DNA of 64,000 nucleotides, taken from assembly GCA_030512335.1 (NCBI GenBank), contig JAULSU010000002.1, positions 3,038,001-3,102,000 of the forward strand. The letters are read 5' to 3'. Within the stretch, counting starts at the first letter, position 1. Each line of letters starts with the position of its first letter. The translations under genes were made by a program, and so were the position numbers. Positions 23,177-34,659 of the stretch are shown in pieces. This DNA comes from Immersiella caudata. Lineage: Eukaryota > Ascomycota > Sordariomycetes > Sordariales > Lasiosphaeriaceae. Below the pieces are notes generated by a model, which worked only from the letters and a program-made list of their open reading frames with translations, did no database searches and was not told where the DNA came from.

Positions 23177-24292
23177 CTACTCGACGAGGCCCATCCTCGC
23201 CTCAATCACCTTACAAATGGTATCAACCGTTGCCATAGCGCCATCTACGGAATCTGAGTCAGTAATTATCACAACGATGTGCGCAGTGAAACGCATACCT
23301 CCTGTATCGCCGCATGCAAGTGTTCTTCATACAAGGTCAGTGCCTGCAACTCATACCCATTTGGCCATGGAACTTACTTTGAAATTGGCTTGATCACTTG
23401 AAACCAACCCTCCGACTCGCTCAATTCATCATTAGGGGTGCTTCCCTCGGCTCCTTCTCTAGCAACCGACTCCTTGACTCCCCAATCCTCGGCAAGAACT
23501 CGAATCTGCTTTGCTGTGATGGGGTGTCGCCACATTGCCCGTTGTGTGTTAGTAGGATACCACCTCCAAAGAAAAGGGAAAGACAACAAAATACCGAGTT
23601 CATAGCCGGCGCAACCGCAATAACCTTCCTCTTCTGATCAATTCCCCCATCCGTATCCCAAGCTCGAATAACTAGCTCTAGTTAGCATAACGGCACCAAA
23701 AGACAGCCCAAGGGGACGCACCAGAAGTCAACAAATTATCACTCATCCCATTGACAATCTTGGCTAGCGTGTTCGCACTCAGTGGCGCAACCACCATCAT
23801 ATCAGCCCACCGACGCAGCTCAATGTGCAGGATGCTCGCGCCGCGCTTCCACGGTTGCGGACCCCACTCGTCGGCGTCGTCGTACACGGCCTCCACGTTG
23901 GGCATGTGCATTAGCGACGAGACGGTGGGCTGCTCAGCGCTTTGGCCGCCGAGGAAGTGACGGGCGGAGCTGGTGAGCACAATGCGGATCGACAGTTTGC
24001 CTTCGTATTTGGAGAGGGATTTTATGATTTCCGGGACTATTTGGGGTTAGGTGTGGTCCCGGGTGGTGAGGGCAGGGATAGAGGCTTGCTTTTGATGGTG
24101 GCAACGGAGCCGGAGGCGCTGCGGGGGGTGTTATTTAGGGAGAAGCTTGTCAGAGCCAGGGGGAGGAGCTGCTCACGCGAGGAGGAGGTGCTTGCGTTCC
24201 GAGCTTTGGCGGGCGGCGGTGATGTTCTCTAAGGAGTTGGCCCGCTGCCGAATGTAGTGCGGATCGTGTTTGTTGGTGATAAACGAGAGCAT
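23177..24292 (-). CDS. PPCDC: Phosphopantothenoylcysteine decarboxylase (coenzyme A synthesis)
   Basis: Seven exons on minus: 24292-24177, 24118-24090, 24036-23722, 23671-23595, 23538-23378, 23324-23299 and 23244-23177, giving 263 residues. Flavoprotein-family landmarks are all present: ASGSVATIK (FMN phosphate loop), the conserved His in SARHFLGGQ, VVAPLSANTLAKI, the PAMN motif in VAPAMNSAMWRHP and TLACGDTGDGAMA (redox Cys region). It decarboxylates 4'-phosphopantothenoylcysteine to 4'-phosphopantetheine. Two splice oddities: intron 2 (24089-24037) has a GC donor (AAAA then GCAAGC), and intron 4 (23594-23539), with a perfect TACTAAC branch, ends in GG instead of AG at the position required by the protein. 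The simplest readings of the second are a mutation, a sequencing error or use of a downstream acceptor that deletes ten residues. Confidence 0.88.
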
Positions 24293-25207
24293 TTTGGACG
24301 CGCTGGTGGGACAGGAGGTGTTGATGTGATATTCAAGGTGAGGGGAGCTCTGAGCGAGAGGGGTTGTGTGATGATAAGATGGGGCCTGGGCTTATGGGTC
24401 GTAACTGCAGTCCGAGAACAAGAAGAAGAGGATGAGAGCCTGCGCGTGAAAACAAATACCAAGATGGCCAGGAGTTGTTCACTTGCTTGCCGGAATTTGA
24501 GAACAGATGATGAGTTGCTGACAAACTGCTGATTCTGGGCAGGTTGATTGGCTGCGTGATCCTGTTGCTTCGTTACCGGACAGAAGAAGACGACATACCA
24601 TCGCTACAATTAATGATAACTACCTATGTTGGTACATTCGCCCTTTGTTCTGCCGGTCCAAATGCTGGGCCGTTCAGTCCTCAACCGAAGTTAGGCGTTA
24701 CGGTGGGGTGACGTCTTCAGCACACCTGATTGAGCGTTGGAGATTGAGACATCCATACCTCCCACTCCACTTGACCTTCCGGCCAACAAAAAACCCTAAC
24801 CCCTTGGATTTGCCCTCTTTCAGCGGCTCATGCCCCTCGACCTGAGCTTCTAGATGCCCTGTTTCCATCGAGCAAGGGATACAGCAAATTTCTAAAGTAT
24901 TCGCGTGTGTCTTGGCGCCTGGCAGTGGCTCCTGAAATCGCCAGAACCGATCTTGAATCAGCCTTGCCAGCCGCAACTGCACCCCGCCAAACCCCAGGTT
25001 CCAAAAGTTGGCGACTAGCCAATGATACGCGTCTCCCTAGTGGTCTGATCGCGTCACACCCCAAGCTCCAGGCTCACCCTCGCAAGCAGGTCGCTGGGAA
25101 ACGTCTTCGCAAACATCAAAATTCGCCAATTGGATTGCGCTCGCGGCAGACTCTCTTACCCATCACGTCGCGTCCCAGCGATATTTACATCTTCGCAAAA
25201 CCGCTCC
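24293..25207. promoter_or_regulatory. Divergent upstream region of PPCDC and the NASP-like gene
   Basis: 915 bp between two divergent start codons. It should contain both promoters and leaders. No clear TATA box or extra exon was identified. Confidence 0.5.
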
Positions 25208-26747
25208 ATGGCGACGCCACAGACAGCCGGTACGGCTACGCCAATGGAGCTTGATCCAGAGCAGGCCGCGCAGAGCCTCAAGGTGTCTCTCGCCGACTTG
25301 TCAGCCAAAGCGACCGCCTTCTATGCGCATAAAAATTACGACGAGTCCGCCGAGGTCTACGCGCAGGCCGCAGAGATGCAGGCCGAGATGAACGGCGAGA
25401 TGAGCCCCGACAACGCTGAGATTCTCTTCCTCTACGGACGCGCCCTATTCAAGGTCGGTCAGAGCAAGAGTGACGTGCTGGGTGGAAAAGCGCCAGATGC
25501 GAAGAAGCCCAAGCCTACGAAACCCGTGAAGAAGTCGAAGCCGGCCAATGGGGCAACCAAGCAAAAGAACGGAAACGGTCAGAGCGCAGCCGCTGCCGGC
25601 GAGGCCAAGGTGGAGGACTTTGTCGCTGAGGTAGACAAAGCCATCGCTGAGGTAGACAAAGCCATCGCCGAGACAGATGAAGCTGTCGCCGAGGCTGATG
25701 AAGCTGTCGCCGAGGCTGATGAAGCTGTCGCCGAGGTCGACAAGGTCGTTGGCGAGGCGGCCAAGGCGTTGGAGGTCACGGTGACAGAAGACGAGCCCCC
25801 TGCGGCGAAGAAACCGCTCTTCCACTTCGAAGGCGATGAGAATTTCGAGGATTCGGACGAAGAGGAGGACGCCGAAGAGGGTGAAGAAGACGAGGAAGAA
25901 GACGATGACTTGGCCGTTGCATTTGAAATTCTTGATCTTGCACGCGTGCTCTTCGAGAAGAAGCTGGAACTCCTCTCAGAACCAGAGTCAGATAAGGGGA
26001 AGGAGGTTTCAGAGGGCGATAGCCCCGCCATCAAGCACATCAAGGAGCGCCTCGGGGACACGCACGATCTCCTGGCCGAGATTTCTCTCGAGAACGAGAG
26101 GTACGTCCAGGACATCGTATGATGCGCTCCCTGTCGAGTTGTTTTGCTAACTAGAACCCACGCGCCCCAGGTACCCCAACGCTATCACTGACTCCCGTGC
26201 CTCCCTACGATATAAGAAGGAGCTCTACCCAGAAGAGTCTGAGATCATCGCCGAGGCCCACTTTAAGCTCTCCCTCGCTCTCGAGTTTGCCTCCGTCACC
26301 AAGTCCTCTGACGATGACGACGCCCCCGCAGAAGGCGATAAGAACGGCGCTGCGGGCGTAGTCGACCAGGCTCTCCGTGATGAGGCCGCCGTCGAGCTCG
26401 AGGCCGCTATCCAGAGCACCCGGCTCAAGTTGCAGAGCAAGGAAGTCGAACTCGCGACGCTGCACAACCCCGAGGATAACGACCTTACGCGCCACCAAAT
26501 TGCCGACGTCAAGGAAGTTATCGCCGACATGGAGCAGCGCCTGGTCGAGCTCAAGAAGCCACCCATCGACATTAACCAGGCCTTGGGCATGCCTGCCCCG
26601 GCTGCCGCTTCGGCTAACCAGGCCAGCGAGGAAGTCAAGCGCAATGCGAACGACCTTACGGGGTTGGTGCGGAAGAAGCGCAAGGCCGAAGACGTGCCCG
26701 TTGAAGAGAGCGCCAAAAAGGTCAAGGAGACAGAGAGTGTAAACTAG
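25208..26747 (+). CDS. NASP/Sim3/Hif1-family histone chaperone
   Basis: Two exons (25208-26100, 26171-26747; 70-bp intron with CTAAC branch) give 489 residues. The start MATPQTAGTATPMELD sits behind CTCC ATGG context. Tetratricopeptide-like helices begin with AKATAFYAHKNYDESAEVYAQ and NAEILFLYGRALFKVG, followed by a long acidic insertion and then the SHNi-TPR part with LLAEISLENERYPNAITDSR and AHFKLSLALEFA. The ends are Lys-rich with RKKRKAED, a likely nuclear signal. This interrupted-TPR layout is typical of NASP (yeast Hif1, fission yeast Sim3), which binds H3-H4 or CENP-A. A tandem repeat enlarges the acidic loop. No lesions seen. Confidence 0.93.
25618..25745 (+). repeat. 21-bp in-frame tandem repeat (acidic EADEAVA / EVDKAIA units)
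   Basis: About six units of 21 bp encode seven-residue repeats such as AEADEAV and AEVDKAI inside the histone-chaperone gene. Two adjacent copies (gctgatgaagctgtcgccga) are nearly identical at DNA level, pointing to recent duplication. The repeat forms a predicted acidic amphipathic helix in the loop that interrupts the TPR unit. Confidence 0.9.
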
Positions 26748-27389
26748 GTTGGGCATAACTCGGGTACGGAATGACGGAAGTGGAAAATGGAGGCTGGGTT
26801 TTCTTGACCATCTGCGGCAAATATGTATGGGTCCTCAGGGGTTGGTTTGGTCTTGTCTGGACGGACAATTTGTCCAGTATGGTGTCTATGTACTTTTGGC
26901 GACCGGCGGTCTGAGAGGGTGTAAAATTTACGAAACGAGCTGGCTGGTGGAATCTACCACCTCATTCTGTTCTTTATTTACTTTAGAGACCTGCAGTCAG
27001 GGGTTTCAGTGAGAGGGGGTACAACCTCCCTTTATCAGAGCACGCACATAAATAGTCGGCCTCTCATCCTTAGAAGTCTGTGGGGCCAAGTATGCAATCG
27101 GTGCCTTTCTCTGTCAACTAAACGTCTGTGTGTCGACAATCGATCCAGCTGAACATCGCGCTATCTTAGATGGGGAGAGTCCTGTGGTCGGTGGAGGTGA
27201 ATACCGAGGCCGATCGCTCTCTTCACCTCTACAGAAAAAGTCATGTAACGTGGATTCCAGATAGGATCACCCATTATTCATTACCGACAGCCATGCTGTA
27301 TATAAACGCTATCTTTTGGTATCCAGTAGTAGCCACGCTCATCCATCATCTTCTCGTACAGTACGTAGCTTCCCAACAGCCCCGCTTCA
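26748..27389. other. Intergenic region between convergent genes
   Basis: 642 bp between the NASP-like stop and the Gyp1-like stop. Likely 3' UTRs only; no gene or repeat recognised. Confidence 0.5.
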
Positions 27390-29307
27390 TCAAAGCTGAA
27401 AATTCATTGATGGACTCCTGCTCGCCGGGCCTCTAAGATGTGCGGAGGATCCCTTGAAGAGGCTCTGCCAGATGTAGGCCTCGCTGAGGAGCAGCTCAAT
27501 ATCCTTTTCTGTCCACTCACGCGTGGGCAGTGACTGGAGGAACATCATGATCTCTTGGAAGTCCATCTTGACGAGCTTGTCGGACCATTTTACCAGGAAT
27601 GCGGCGCACACGTAAAGATGGAACTCTGAGAAGCCTTGCTCTTCGGCCTGTGAGTGGGGTTCCTGGTTAGCGACGCGTATCGGCAGCGGTGCATAGTCAC
27701 TTACCATGTAGGTATCCCACATTCTGATGGTGTTCTTTACGCTGATCTCTCGCATGAGCAGGCAGTTCATCCAGCGGAAGCTGAACTGGATAAACTCAAC
27801 GCTCTCCTTCTCAAGATGTTTTGCGAGACCCGCATCGATGCGCGCCGTCAGGTCGCGCAAAGCTGCCACCTGTCGCTGGATTCCTGGCTGTGCAACAATG
27901 TAGTGGTCTTGTATACCATCAAGCAGTTTTGTCAAACACCAGAATGAGTCGGCTTCGACAGCGTCCAGCACCGCCTTGGGGAGCTGGCCAGGGTCCATGC
28001 CACTCTCGATATCAGGGTCCGTGATGTAGGTGCCCAGAAAAACTTGCCAAAAGGGCGTTACGAGATCGTTAATACCTTGAACGTAGCCGCTTGCCGGGTG
28101 GCGTACAGCCCATACGTAGAGAATGCGCTCGAGTGACTTCTGGGTAGCTTCGTAACCGTAAAGCTCGATGTGGGGGTTGGTCCGCGGCACATCGATGCTG
28201 ATCTGGTGCCAAACTGCCTCGTCCAACCCTCGTGCCCCTTTTCCGCCTGAGCCCGTCCCGATATTTGAGCCCCCTTTGTCGAAGGCCTGGCGGACGCCGT
28301 CGAGATACTCTTTTCGCTTTCTTTCCAAAGTTGCGACCCTCCTCTCGCTGCTCGTTGGAAGGTAACTGAGTAACAGTTGCCAGGTCATGGCCCGTACTTC
28401 CTCAGGAACGCCAGACCATGCCGCCGCCCTGAGGTCGGATAAAGGTATTGTGGAAGCTTGGAGTATTTTCTTGAACTTATTGATCCTTGTTATTCGAGAG
28501 TTGTTGGCGTCGACTTCCTTGGGGGTCGCATTGGCGGGGATGGACGGGTGGTTTATCAAATGAAGAGCGTTTGCTGGGTCTCGTAGAATCTCTTTGTACT
28601 GTGGCCTTAGTATCTTGCCCTCGCTCTTTTTGGGCATAGGATATGTGGAAGCCGGTCGCTCGATCGCGATGTCGGCGCTGTTCGAGTAGCTCCGCGCGCG
28701 CAAGCCCGTGAACGTGTCGTCCAACGGAGACAGCGCGCTACCGGCGCCAGCTGCCCCTGACTTGTTTTGCTCTGCGATCCGTCGCGACTTTCTCTTCATA
28801 TTTGACAGACTGGGCAGGCCAAAATCGTCCCCGTCGTCATCTTCCTCGTAATCGTACACCTCGTCAGGCTCGTCCGCATTCCAGTCGTCGTTCGTATTGG
28901 ACAAGAAGTTGACGTATGATCTAATAGGGGGCGATGCAAGCCCCGAGCTTGCCTTGCGTGCTGGTGGGGATGTGGTGCTGGCGCGGGCATGGATCGAGGA
29001 CGACGAGGGCGGGGTCCTGGGGCGCGATCCAGAGCCAGAGACGTTTCTTTTTCTGTACTATAAGCCAACTTGCGCCGGGATTGGGAATCCAATGCACTCA
29101 CAAGGAGTCAAACTTCAGCATGTCTGCGTGGGAATAACTGGCGCCGACCACCATGCCCGAGTCGTGAAGGCTCTTGGGTGGCGGGGTTTCCCGCTGAGGG
29201 GCCCTCCAAAAGGGAGAGGTAGAGCTGTAGTTTGAGGTCAGTTCAGCCCAGACAGAGCAGGTAAAACGGACGGGGCTCGCAACCTACTCGGTCCTGTCTG
29301 AAGGCAT
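27390..29307 (-). CDS. gyp1: Gyp1-like TBC-domain Rab GTPase-activating protein
   Basis: Four exons on minus: 29307-29288, 29224-29102, 29052-27705 and 27647-27390, giving 582 residues. The long frame lacks an ATG; the first two short exons supply it (MPSDRTD, then STSPFWRAPQRE) in matching phase. The N-terminal 250 residues are Ser/Pro-rich and acidic. The TBC domain starts near AWSGVPEEVR (about residue 259) and carries both catalytic fingers: Arg in ISIDVPRTNP (about 338) and Gln in YVQGIND (about 371-377). Such GAPs inactivate Ypt1/Rab1 at the Golgi. Intron 3 (27704-27648) is 57 bp with no stop in frame, so its retention would insert 19 residues in the TBC domain. Divergent from the Hrp1-like gene. 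Confidence 0.93.
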
Positions 29308-30020
29308 TTTGAGCACGGCGTTAGTGTCTTTGTTATGAAAGAGGGAGGCTTGATGTCATGGCCAACATACCGACTTGCACCATCTCCTGCTCGCGCACCA
29401 AGGTCAGCAGACTGCGCCTGAAACGATGTTGGGCTACTGGTGTTGCCTTACTTGTGGAGGGGCTTTCTTTCCACCCCCAGACGAGGAAAACATTATGGCC
29501 AAAATGTCCGACCGGTTCTCAATTGCATCGTTATTGTGGATTTTGCATCTGCCTTTGTCTAACTCGCAAAGTGACTGGCTTCGAAGTCCGTTGGTGGTTT
29601 GTTTGAGGGGTGTTTGGCCCTGCCACTGTGATCCAGCTGTCCCATCATCCTGACAGCTGGCCTATATACAGTTCGCACCTGCCAGCTGCCGGCCTGTGCC
29701 CCACACCCATCAACCTTGGAGCTGTGTTATCAGACCCGCAATTGACTAGGCCTTGCAGATTGGTCTTTTTCCTTTCCCACTCCGCAACCACGCCATTTCA
29801 TCCTGGCGCCAACCTCACAGCCCAGCGGCGTTCCCTCAGCAGTGTGCGCATCGTCATTTATCATCCTCTAGGCGCCTCTGCTCGTCCACGGTCGCTTTTT
29901 CCCTGTAATTTACTAGCTTCTAGGAGCTGCCGAGCCGAAGTTGGCAATCAGCTTGCTCATCGCGTTTGCCCTCGCGTTCGCGTTTGGAAACCCAGGCTCC
30001 ACAGACGCACAGCCATCAAG
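29308..30020. promoter_or_regulatory. Divergent upstream region of gyp1-like and hrp1-like genes
   Basis: 713 bp shared by two divergent genes. Pyrimidine-rich stretches precede the plus-strand ATG. No specific site identified. Confidence 0.5.
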
Positions 30021-33000
30021 ATGACCGAACCCGAGAATTTCGATGATGAACTATTCGCCGATCTGTACGTCCCCAACAAGCTGCTACTTCATACTTGATT
30101 GCTGACATTTGCCAGGTATAATGACGACGAACCGGGCCAGAAGGCAGCCGCGCCGCCTGTCGCAGACCAATACTCTGCTGTGCAACCAACAACAGAGGCC
30201 AAGCAGGACTTTGGCGACAATGCTGGGCCGGACCAAGACTACAACGGAGGAGATTCAAACATGAACCAAGATGAATACGAAGACGACGATGATGATGTGG
30301 ACTTCAATCTTGGAGATGGCCCCGTCACAGCCGCATCGCACCACCACGAAGAGAGGCCAGCTTCCTACAGCGCACCGCCCCCTCCACCTCCTCAGTCCAA
30401 GGGACCGAATGCTAAAGAAGATGGGTAAGTGCTTTTCCCCCTTCCTACCCGCTCCAAGTGACTTCACAACGCCGTGATATCCTACCCTTGTGCTGGTTCC
30501 TTGTGGTCATCGTCCTCGTGAATCGAGCCGTGTGCGCTGGGCGCTCCGGCTGCGTGTCTTCCAGTGTATGGGACTGCATCTTGGGCTGCTGGGCTGGCGA
30601 TGGACTCGCGAGGCGATGGGACAGTTAAGAGACGGAGCTGAGGTCTTACCTGGAGGATATGGGCACCCGCTGAGTGCATGGCACTGTGGGACCAGCTGAG
30701 AAGGTCATGTCGGAACCGGCCGATTCGGAAGAGATGGATCTCATCAGCCGCGAGGGTCGTGCAACCTCCGAGGTCAAGCCTAGAACGTGGAGCGCAAGAG
30801 GAGGGTCGATGAAAGATCATACCGAGAACAAACAAACGCCACGCCGGATAGCCCAGGAGCGCAACTCCTGTTATCCCATAGCCCAAAAACGCAGATAATC
30901 TTAGAAGGCGTCAGAAGACAGGATCAGTCCTTGCATGTCAAGGCGGTCAGTCTCTGCTGCAATATCGAGATTTGGCAGCGGATAGCGCAGCACACCTGGC
31001 CAGTACCTAGCTTGACGATAGCAAGAGCACGAGACAGGAACAAGAAAGATATTCGGCAAAGATCACTACTGGCATCCTGCGCTGCATCTTACTTCTCACG
31101 AGTGAGAACTACTGTAGCGTCCTTCGAGCTTCGTTACAGCCTCACCCACCGCCCTTTTCAACCACAAACAACAAAGAATTGTCAACGAGAGAGATCTTTA
31201 TGACGGGGCAACCTCACACCCCTCCTACCCAGTGGGGTCTGAGATCTTCTGGGCGTCGCCTCACACCGGCCGAGGACTATATCCCGCTCTGTTCAAACAG
31301 CAGCAGCGGCAGCTCGGGCTCAGAAGCGAGAAGCAGGTTGGAAAGTGCCCCAACCTCGACTCTGCAGCCCAAGATCGCCATCTTGACCAACAAAATCAAC
31401 ATCAAAAAACACCTGCAATGCCCGAGCGCCCTCGACTGATTGATGAGAAAGGAGGGAAGGTCACTTCATGGACTTTTTTTTCTTTTTGGCACAAACACTG
31501 AGACTGGAGGCCGTCGCCATCTGCGGAGCGCTCGTTTTGGTTGTCCAGCCCATCAGGTGTCACCCGCAGCCCATACAAAATCTGTCATACTCATATCGCG
31601 CAACCGATTACACTTACAGTTAGTACCGTGAGAAATAATAGCTAACGTTTGGTTGCACAGAAAAATGTTCATCGGTGGCTTGAACTGGGAAACCACGGAC
31701 CGTAAGACCCCCTTACTGAATCCAACTGACAGACGAAATCTTGTTCTGACAACCAGCGTATAGAATCTCTCCGAGATTATTTTTCCCAATTCGGCGAAGT
31801 TGTTGAGTGCACCGTGATGAGAGATGGCGCGACTGGCCGATCCAGAGGCTTTGGCTTCTTGACGTTCAAAGACCCCAAGACAGTGAACATTGTTATGGTC
31901 AAGGAACACTATCTTGATGGCAAGATTGTGAGTGTATTTGCATGACATGAAGCGGATTGTGGAGTTGCCACTACTGACACGGCTTTCGCCTTGACAGATC
32001 GACCCGAAGCGGGCTATTCCACGGGACGAACAGGAGAAGACATCCAAGATCTTCGTGGGTGGTGTTAGCCAGGAGACTACAGATCATGAGTTCAAAGAGT
32101 ACTTTGCTCAGTTTGGACGAGTGGTTGATGCTACCTTGATGATGGACAAGGACACGGGCCGTCCTCGTGGCTTCGGCTTCGTGACATTTGAGAGCGAAGC
32201 TGGCGTAGATGCGTGCTTGGCAGCCGACCTCGAGATACATGGGAAGCCGATCGAAGTGAAGAAGGCGCAGCCGCGCGGGAATATGCGTGAAGAGGAGGAG
32301 GCGGCCCGGCGGGGCGGTGGCAAATTTGGACGCAAGGGACAGGGGAATGGCAGCAACGGCATGGACGATGGATCAGGTGGTAACCAGGGCGGTGCGATGG
32401 CGGGTATGGCGGGCATGGGGGCGGCCACGGCGGGCATGACTCCCCAGCTGATGGCGCAGTACTTCCAGCGCATGCAACAGGCGTTTGCCATGATGCAGCA
32501 GCAGATGGCCATGAACCGCAACATGAACCCAGCCATGATGCAGATGATGCAGATGCAGCAAATGCAACAGATGCAGCAGCAGATGATGGCAGCGGCACAG
32601 GGAGGCCGAGGCGGCGGTGCGCCAGGAGGCAATCCAATGGCGGCCATGGGCAACATGAACCCGCAGATGATGCAGCAAATGCAGAGCATGATGAACCAAG
32701 CCGGCGGCGCGGGCCCCATGGGTGGTCCGGGGGCGCCCCAAGGAGGTGCACCTGGCCCTCAAGGGGGAGCTGCGGGTAACCGTCCCGGGTATAACGCGTT
32801 CGAGCAGCAGCAGTTTGAGCAGCAAAAGTACGACCAGGGTGGCCGACGAGGCGGTCGTGGCGGAGCAAACGGCGGCGGCCAGCAGGACTACAACAATCAG
32901 GCCTACAACAGCAACAACATGGGCGGTGGAGCACCTACTAGTTGGGAGGGCATGTACGATGATGTTCCCCAGCCCATGATGAATTCGGGCGGCGGATTCG

Positions 33001-33233
33001 GCGGTAGCCAGAGCAGTGGTAACGGTGGCGGAGGTGGCCGTGGTGGCTTTCACAAGAACCGCGGCGGTGGTGGTGGTCATCAACAATCCATGTCCCCGGG
33101 CCCGATGGATCCCAACAGTGCCCCCCCTCCTAATGCGCCTACTGGACCCAAGAATGCCGGTCGACCAGGCGCGAACTACCGGGGTGGCGGCAGAGGCGGA
33201 AACCGCGGCTTCCACCCGTATGCCAGGGGTTGA
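30021..33233 (+). CDS. hrp1: Hrp1-like two-RRM RNA-binding protein (mRNA 3'-end processing)
   Basis: Five exons: 30021-30064, 30116-30424, 31661-31701, 31764-31927 and 31998-33233, giving 597 residues. After an acidic, Pro-rich N-terminus (MTEPENFDDELFADLYNDD) come two adjacent RRMs. RRM1 has KMFIGGLNW and RGFGFLTF (from about residue 119); RRM2 has KIFVGGVSQ and RGFGFVTF. The remaining 300 residues are Met/Gln-rich then Gly/Arg/Asn-rich, a prion-like tail ending NRGFHPYARG with RGG motifs. Yeast Hrp1/Nab4 binds UA-rich elements in CFIB and shuttles with mRNA. The second intron (30425-31660) is 1,236 bp against 48-76 bp for most here; its ends (GTAAGT, GCTAAC, GCACAG) are canonical and phase fits. 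Confidence 0.93.
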
Positions 33234-33741
33234 GCCCATCGTCTCGAGCCGTTCCGGACAAGAAAAAAATCGTCGTCGCTGTACTTCGCTGCTGATTGGG
33301 GGAGTTGACTTGGGAGGAAAGGCGAGCTATGAGCCATTGGACCACTTCGCATCACCCCGCAAAGAGTGGGAGTGTGTGTATCTCGGGGAGCTCTTTGCAT
33401 CGACGAGCAAGGGGTGGGGTTTCATCAATTCGCGGCATTGATTTCATTCGATTCCTTGGGGATTGGTTCACGAAGGTAAAGACAGGAAACCAGACAACGG
33501 GCGGGCAGGGCAGAGGAGGGATGCCAGAGCGAGGGGCGCCCAGACGCGGGCATCTTGTATCATATTCCACGAACGGTGCGGTATACCAGTCGATTGGGAC
33601 ATCAACAAATCAGATCTCCTTGTCCAACTAACTGCCATGCATACTGCGTACCTACCTGCCTCAGGTACCGTGTAACTGTTGTCATGTGCTGTGTGACCAA
33701 ACCTTGTACCCAAACGCCACATCCATTCGCAACCTCTCCTC
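33234..33741. other. Intergenic region between convergent genes
   Basis: 508 bp between the hrp1-like stop and the PhyH-like stop, expected to hold 3' UTRs. Nothing else recognised. Confidence 0.5.
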
Positions 33742-34659
33742 TCACTTATACAGCTTTGTAAATCCCTCCGGAGGGGGCTGCAACCAATTCCTCTCATCAT
33801 ACACATGCCACTTCCCCCCCTCAATAACATGAAACGTGTAAATAATTCTCCCCTTCTTACTCGTATTCCTTTCACTCTTATGCAACAAGTTCCCATGAAT
33901 CAAAACCAAGTCACCAGCCTTGACCTCCCCCGGCACGTACTCCCCCTCCCTTCCCTCCTCTCCCCCGTACCCCTTGCCCCTCGGAAACTTCGCCCCTTCA
34001 TTCTCAACCATCACCGTCCCCCCTCCCTCCTTCCTCACCAGCCTCCTCTCTATCCCGCTCCACTTATGTGACCCAGGCAAGAAACTCAAACACCCATTCT
34101 CCAACGTCGCGTCCTCGAGCGCATACCAAAACCCCACCGCCGACGGAGGATCCGTGTACAAAAAGGTGCTGTCCTGATGAGCGGGTACCGCCCCGCCAAT
34201 CTCGGGCTGCTTGAGGATAACCATGCTCTGCAAACACCGCGAGTCGTCAAACCCCAATGCGCGCGCTACATCTGCCGGTTTCGCCTGGATGTCTGCATCG
34301 GGGGAGAGGAGCTGCGCAAAGGGCGGGGATAGGGCGTGGAGGTAGTGGCCTATTTTGTTGACGGCGAGGGGGACGGGTTTGGTTAGCACGGTGGGGCTGG
34401 ACGAGTCGAAGGCATCTTCTTCGAAGAAGTAGGAGATGTTGGAAGAGGAGGCTAGGAAGTAATCGTCGCCGGTGTGGTCTTCGCCGGTCTCGCCGCCGGT
34501 GCGGAAGCGGGTGAGGGGGTGTGAATCGAGGGGAAGAGCGGAGAGCAGGCGGGAGGTTTCGGCGAGGAGGGAGGAGACGGTGGAGGGGGGAAGGGCCGAC
34601 GGGATGATAAGGTAACCGTCGCGGTCGAAGGCGGCGAGTTGTTCGGGGGTGAGTGTCAT
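33742..34659 (-). CDS. Phytanoyl-CoA dioxygenase (PhyH) family protein
   Basis: A single-exon frame of 305 residues starting MTLTPEQLAAFDRDGYLIIP, the usual opening of PhyH proteins. The Fe(II) facial triad is visible: His and Asp in PAHQDSTFLY and a distal His in IHGNLLHKSERN, with an Arg two to three residues on as candidate 2-oxoglutarate ligand. The core NGCLSFLPGSHKW is typical. It is closest in layout to the PHYHD1-like group of 2-oxoglutarate-dependent oxygenases; the substrate cannot be told. No peroxisomal SKL-type end (it ends TKLYK). The DNA is unusually rich in CCC/TCC runs on the plus strand but the frame is intact. Confidence 0.93.
   Translation of the reverse strand: MTLTPEQLAAFDRDGYLIIPSALPPSTVSSLLAETSRLLSALPLDSHPLTRFRTGGETGEDHTGDDYFLASSSNISYFFEEDAFDSSSPTVLTKPVPLAVNKIGHYLHALSPPFAQLLSPDADIQAKPADVARALGFDDSRCLQSMVILKQPEIGGAVPAHQDSTFLYTDPPSAVGFWYALEDATLENGCLSFLPGSHKWSGIERRLVRKEGGGTVMVENEGAKFPRGKGYGGEEGREGEYVPGEVKAGDLVLIHGNLLHKSERNTSKKGRIIYTFHVIEGGKWHVYDERNWLQPPPEGFTKLYK

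Noticed and set aside
23421..23603. Reading PPCDC exon 4 straight through intron 4
   Set aside because: It leaves the conserved frame (AMWRHPITAKQ is lost) and ends at an early stop.
32131..33239. Two long minus-strand frames (267 and 288 codons) opposite the hrp1-like tail
   Set aside because: They mirror the Gly/Met/Gln-rich coding strand and show only low-complexity Val/Ala/Leu/His sequence; no independent gene signs.
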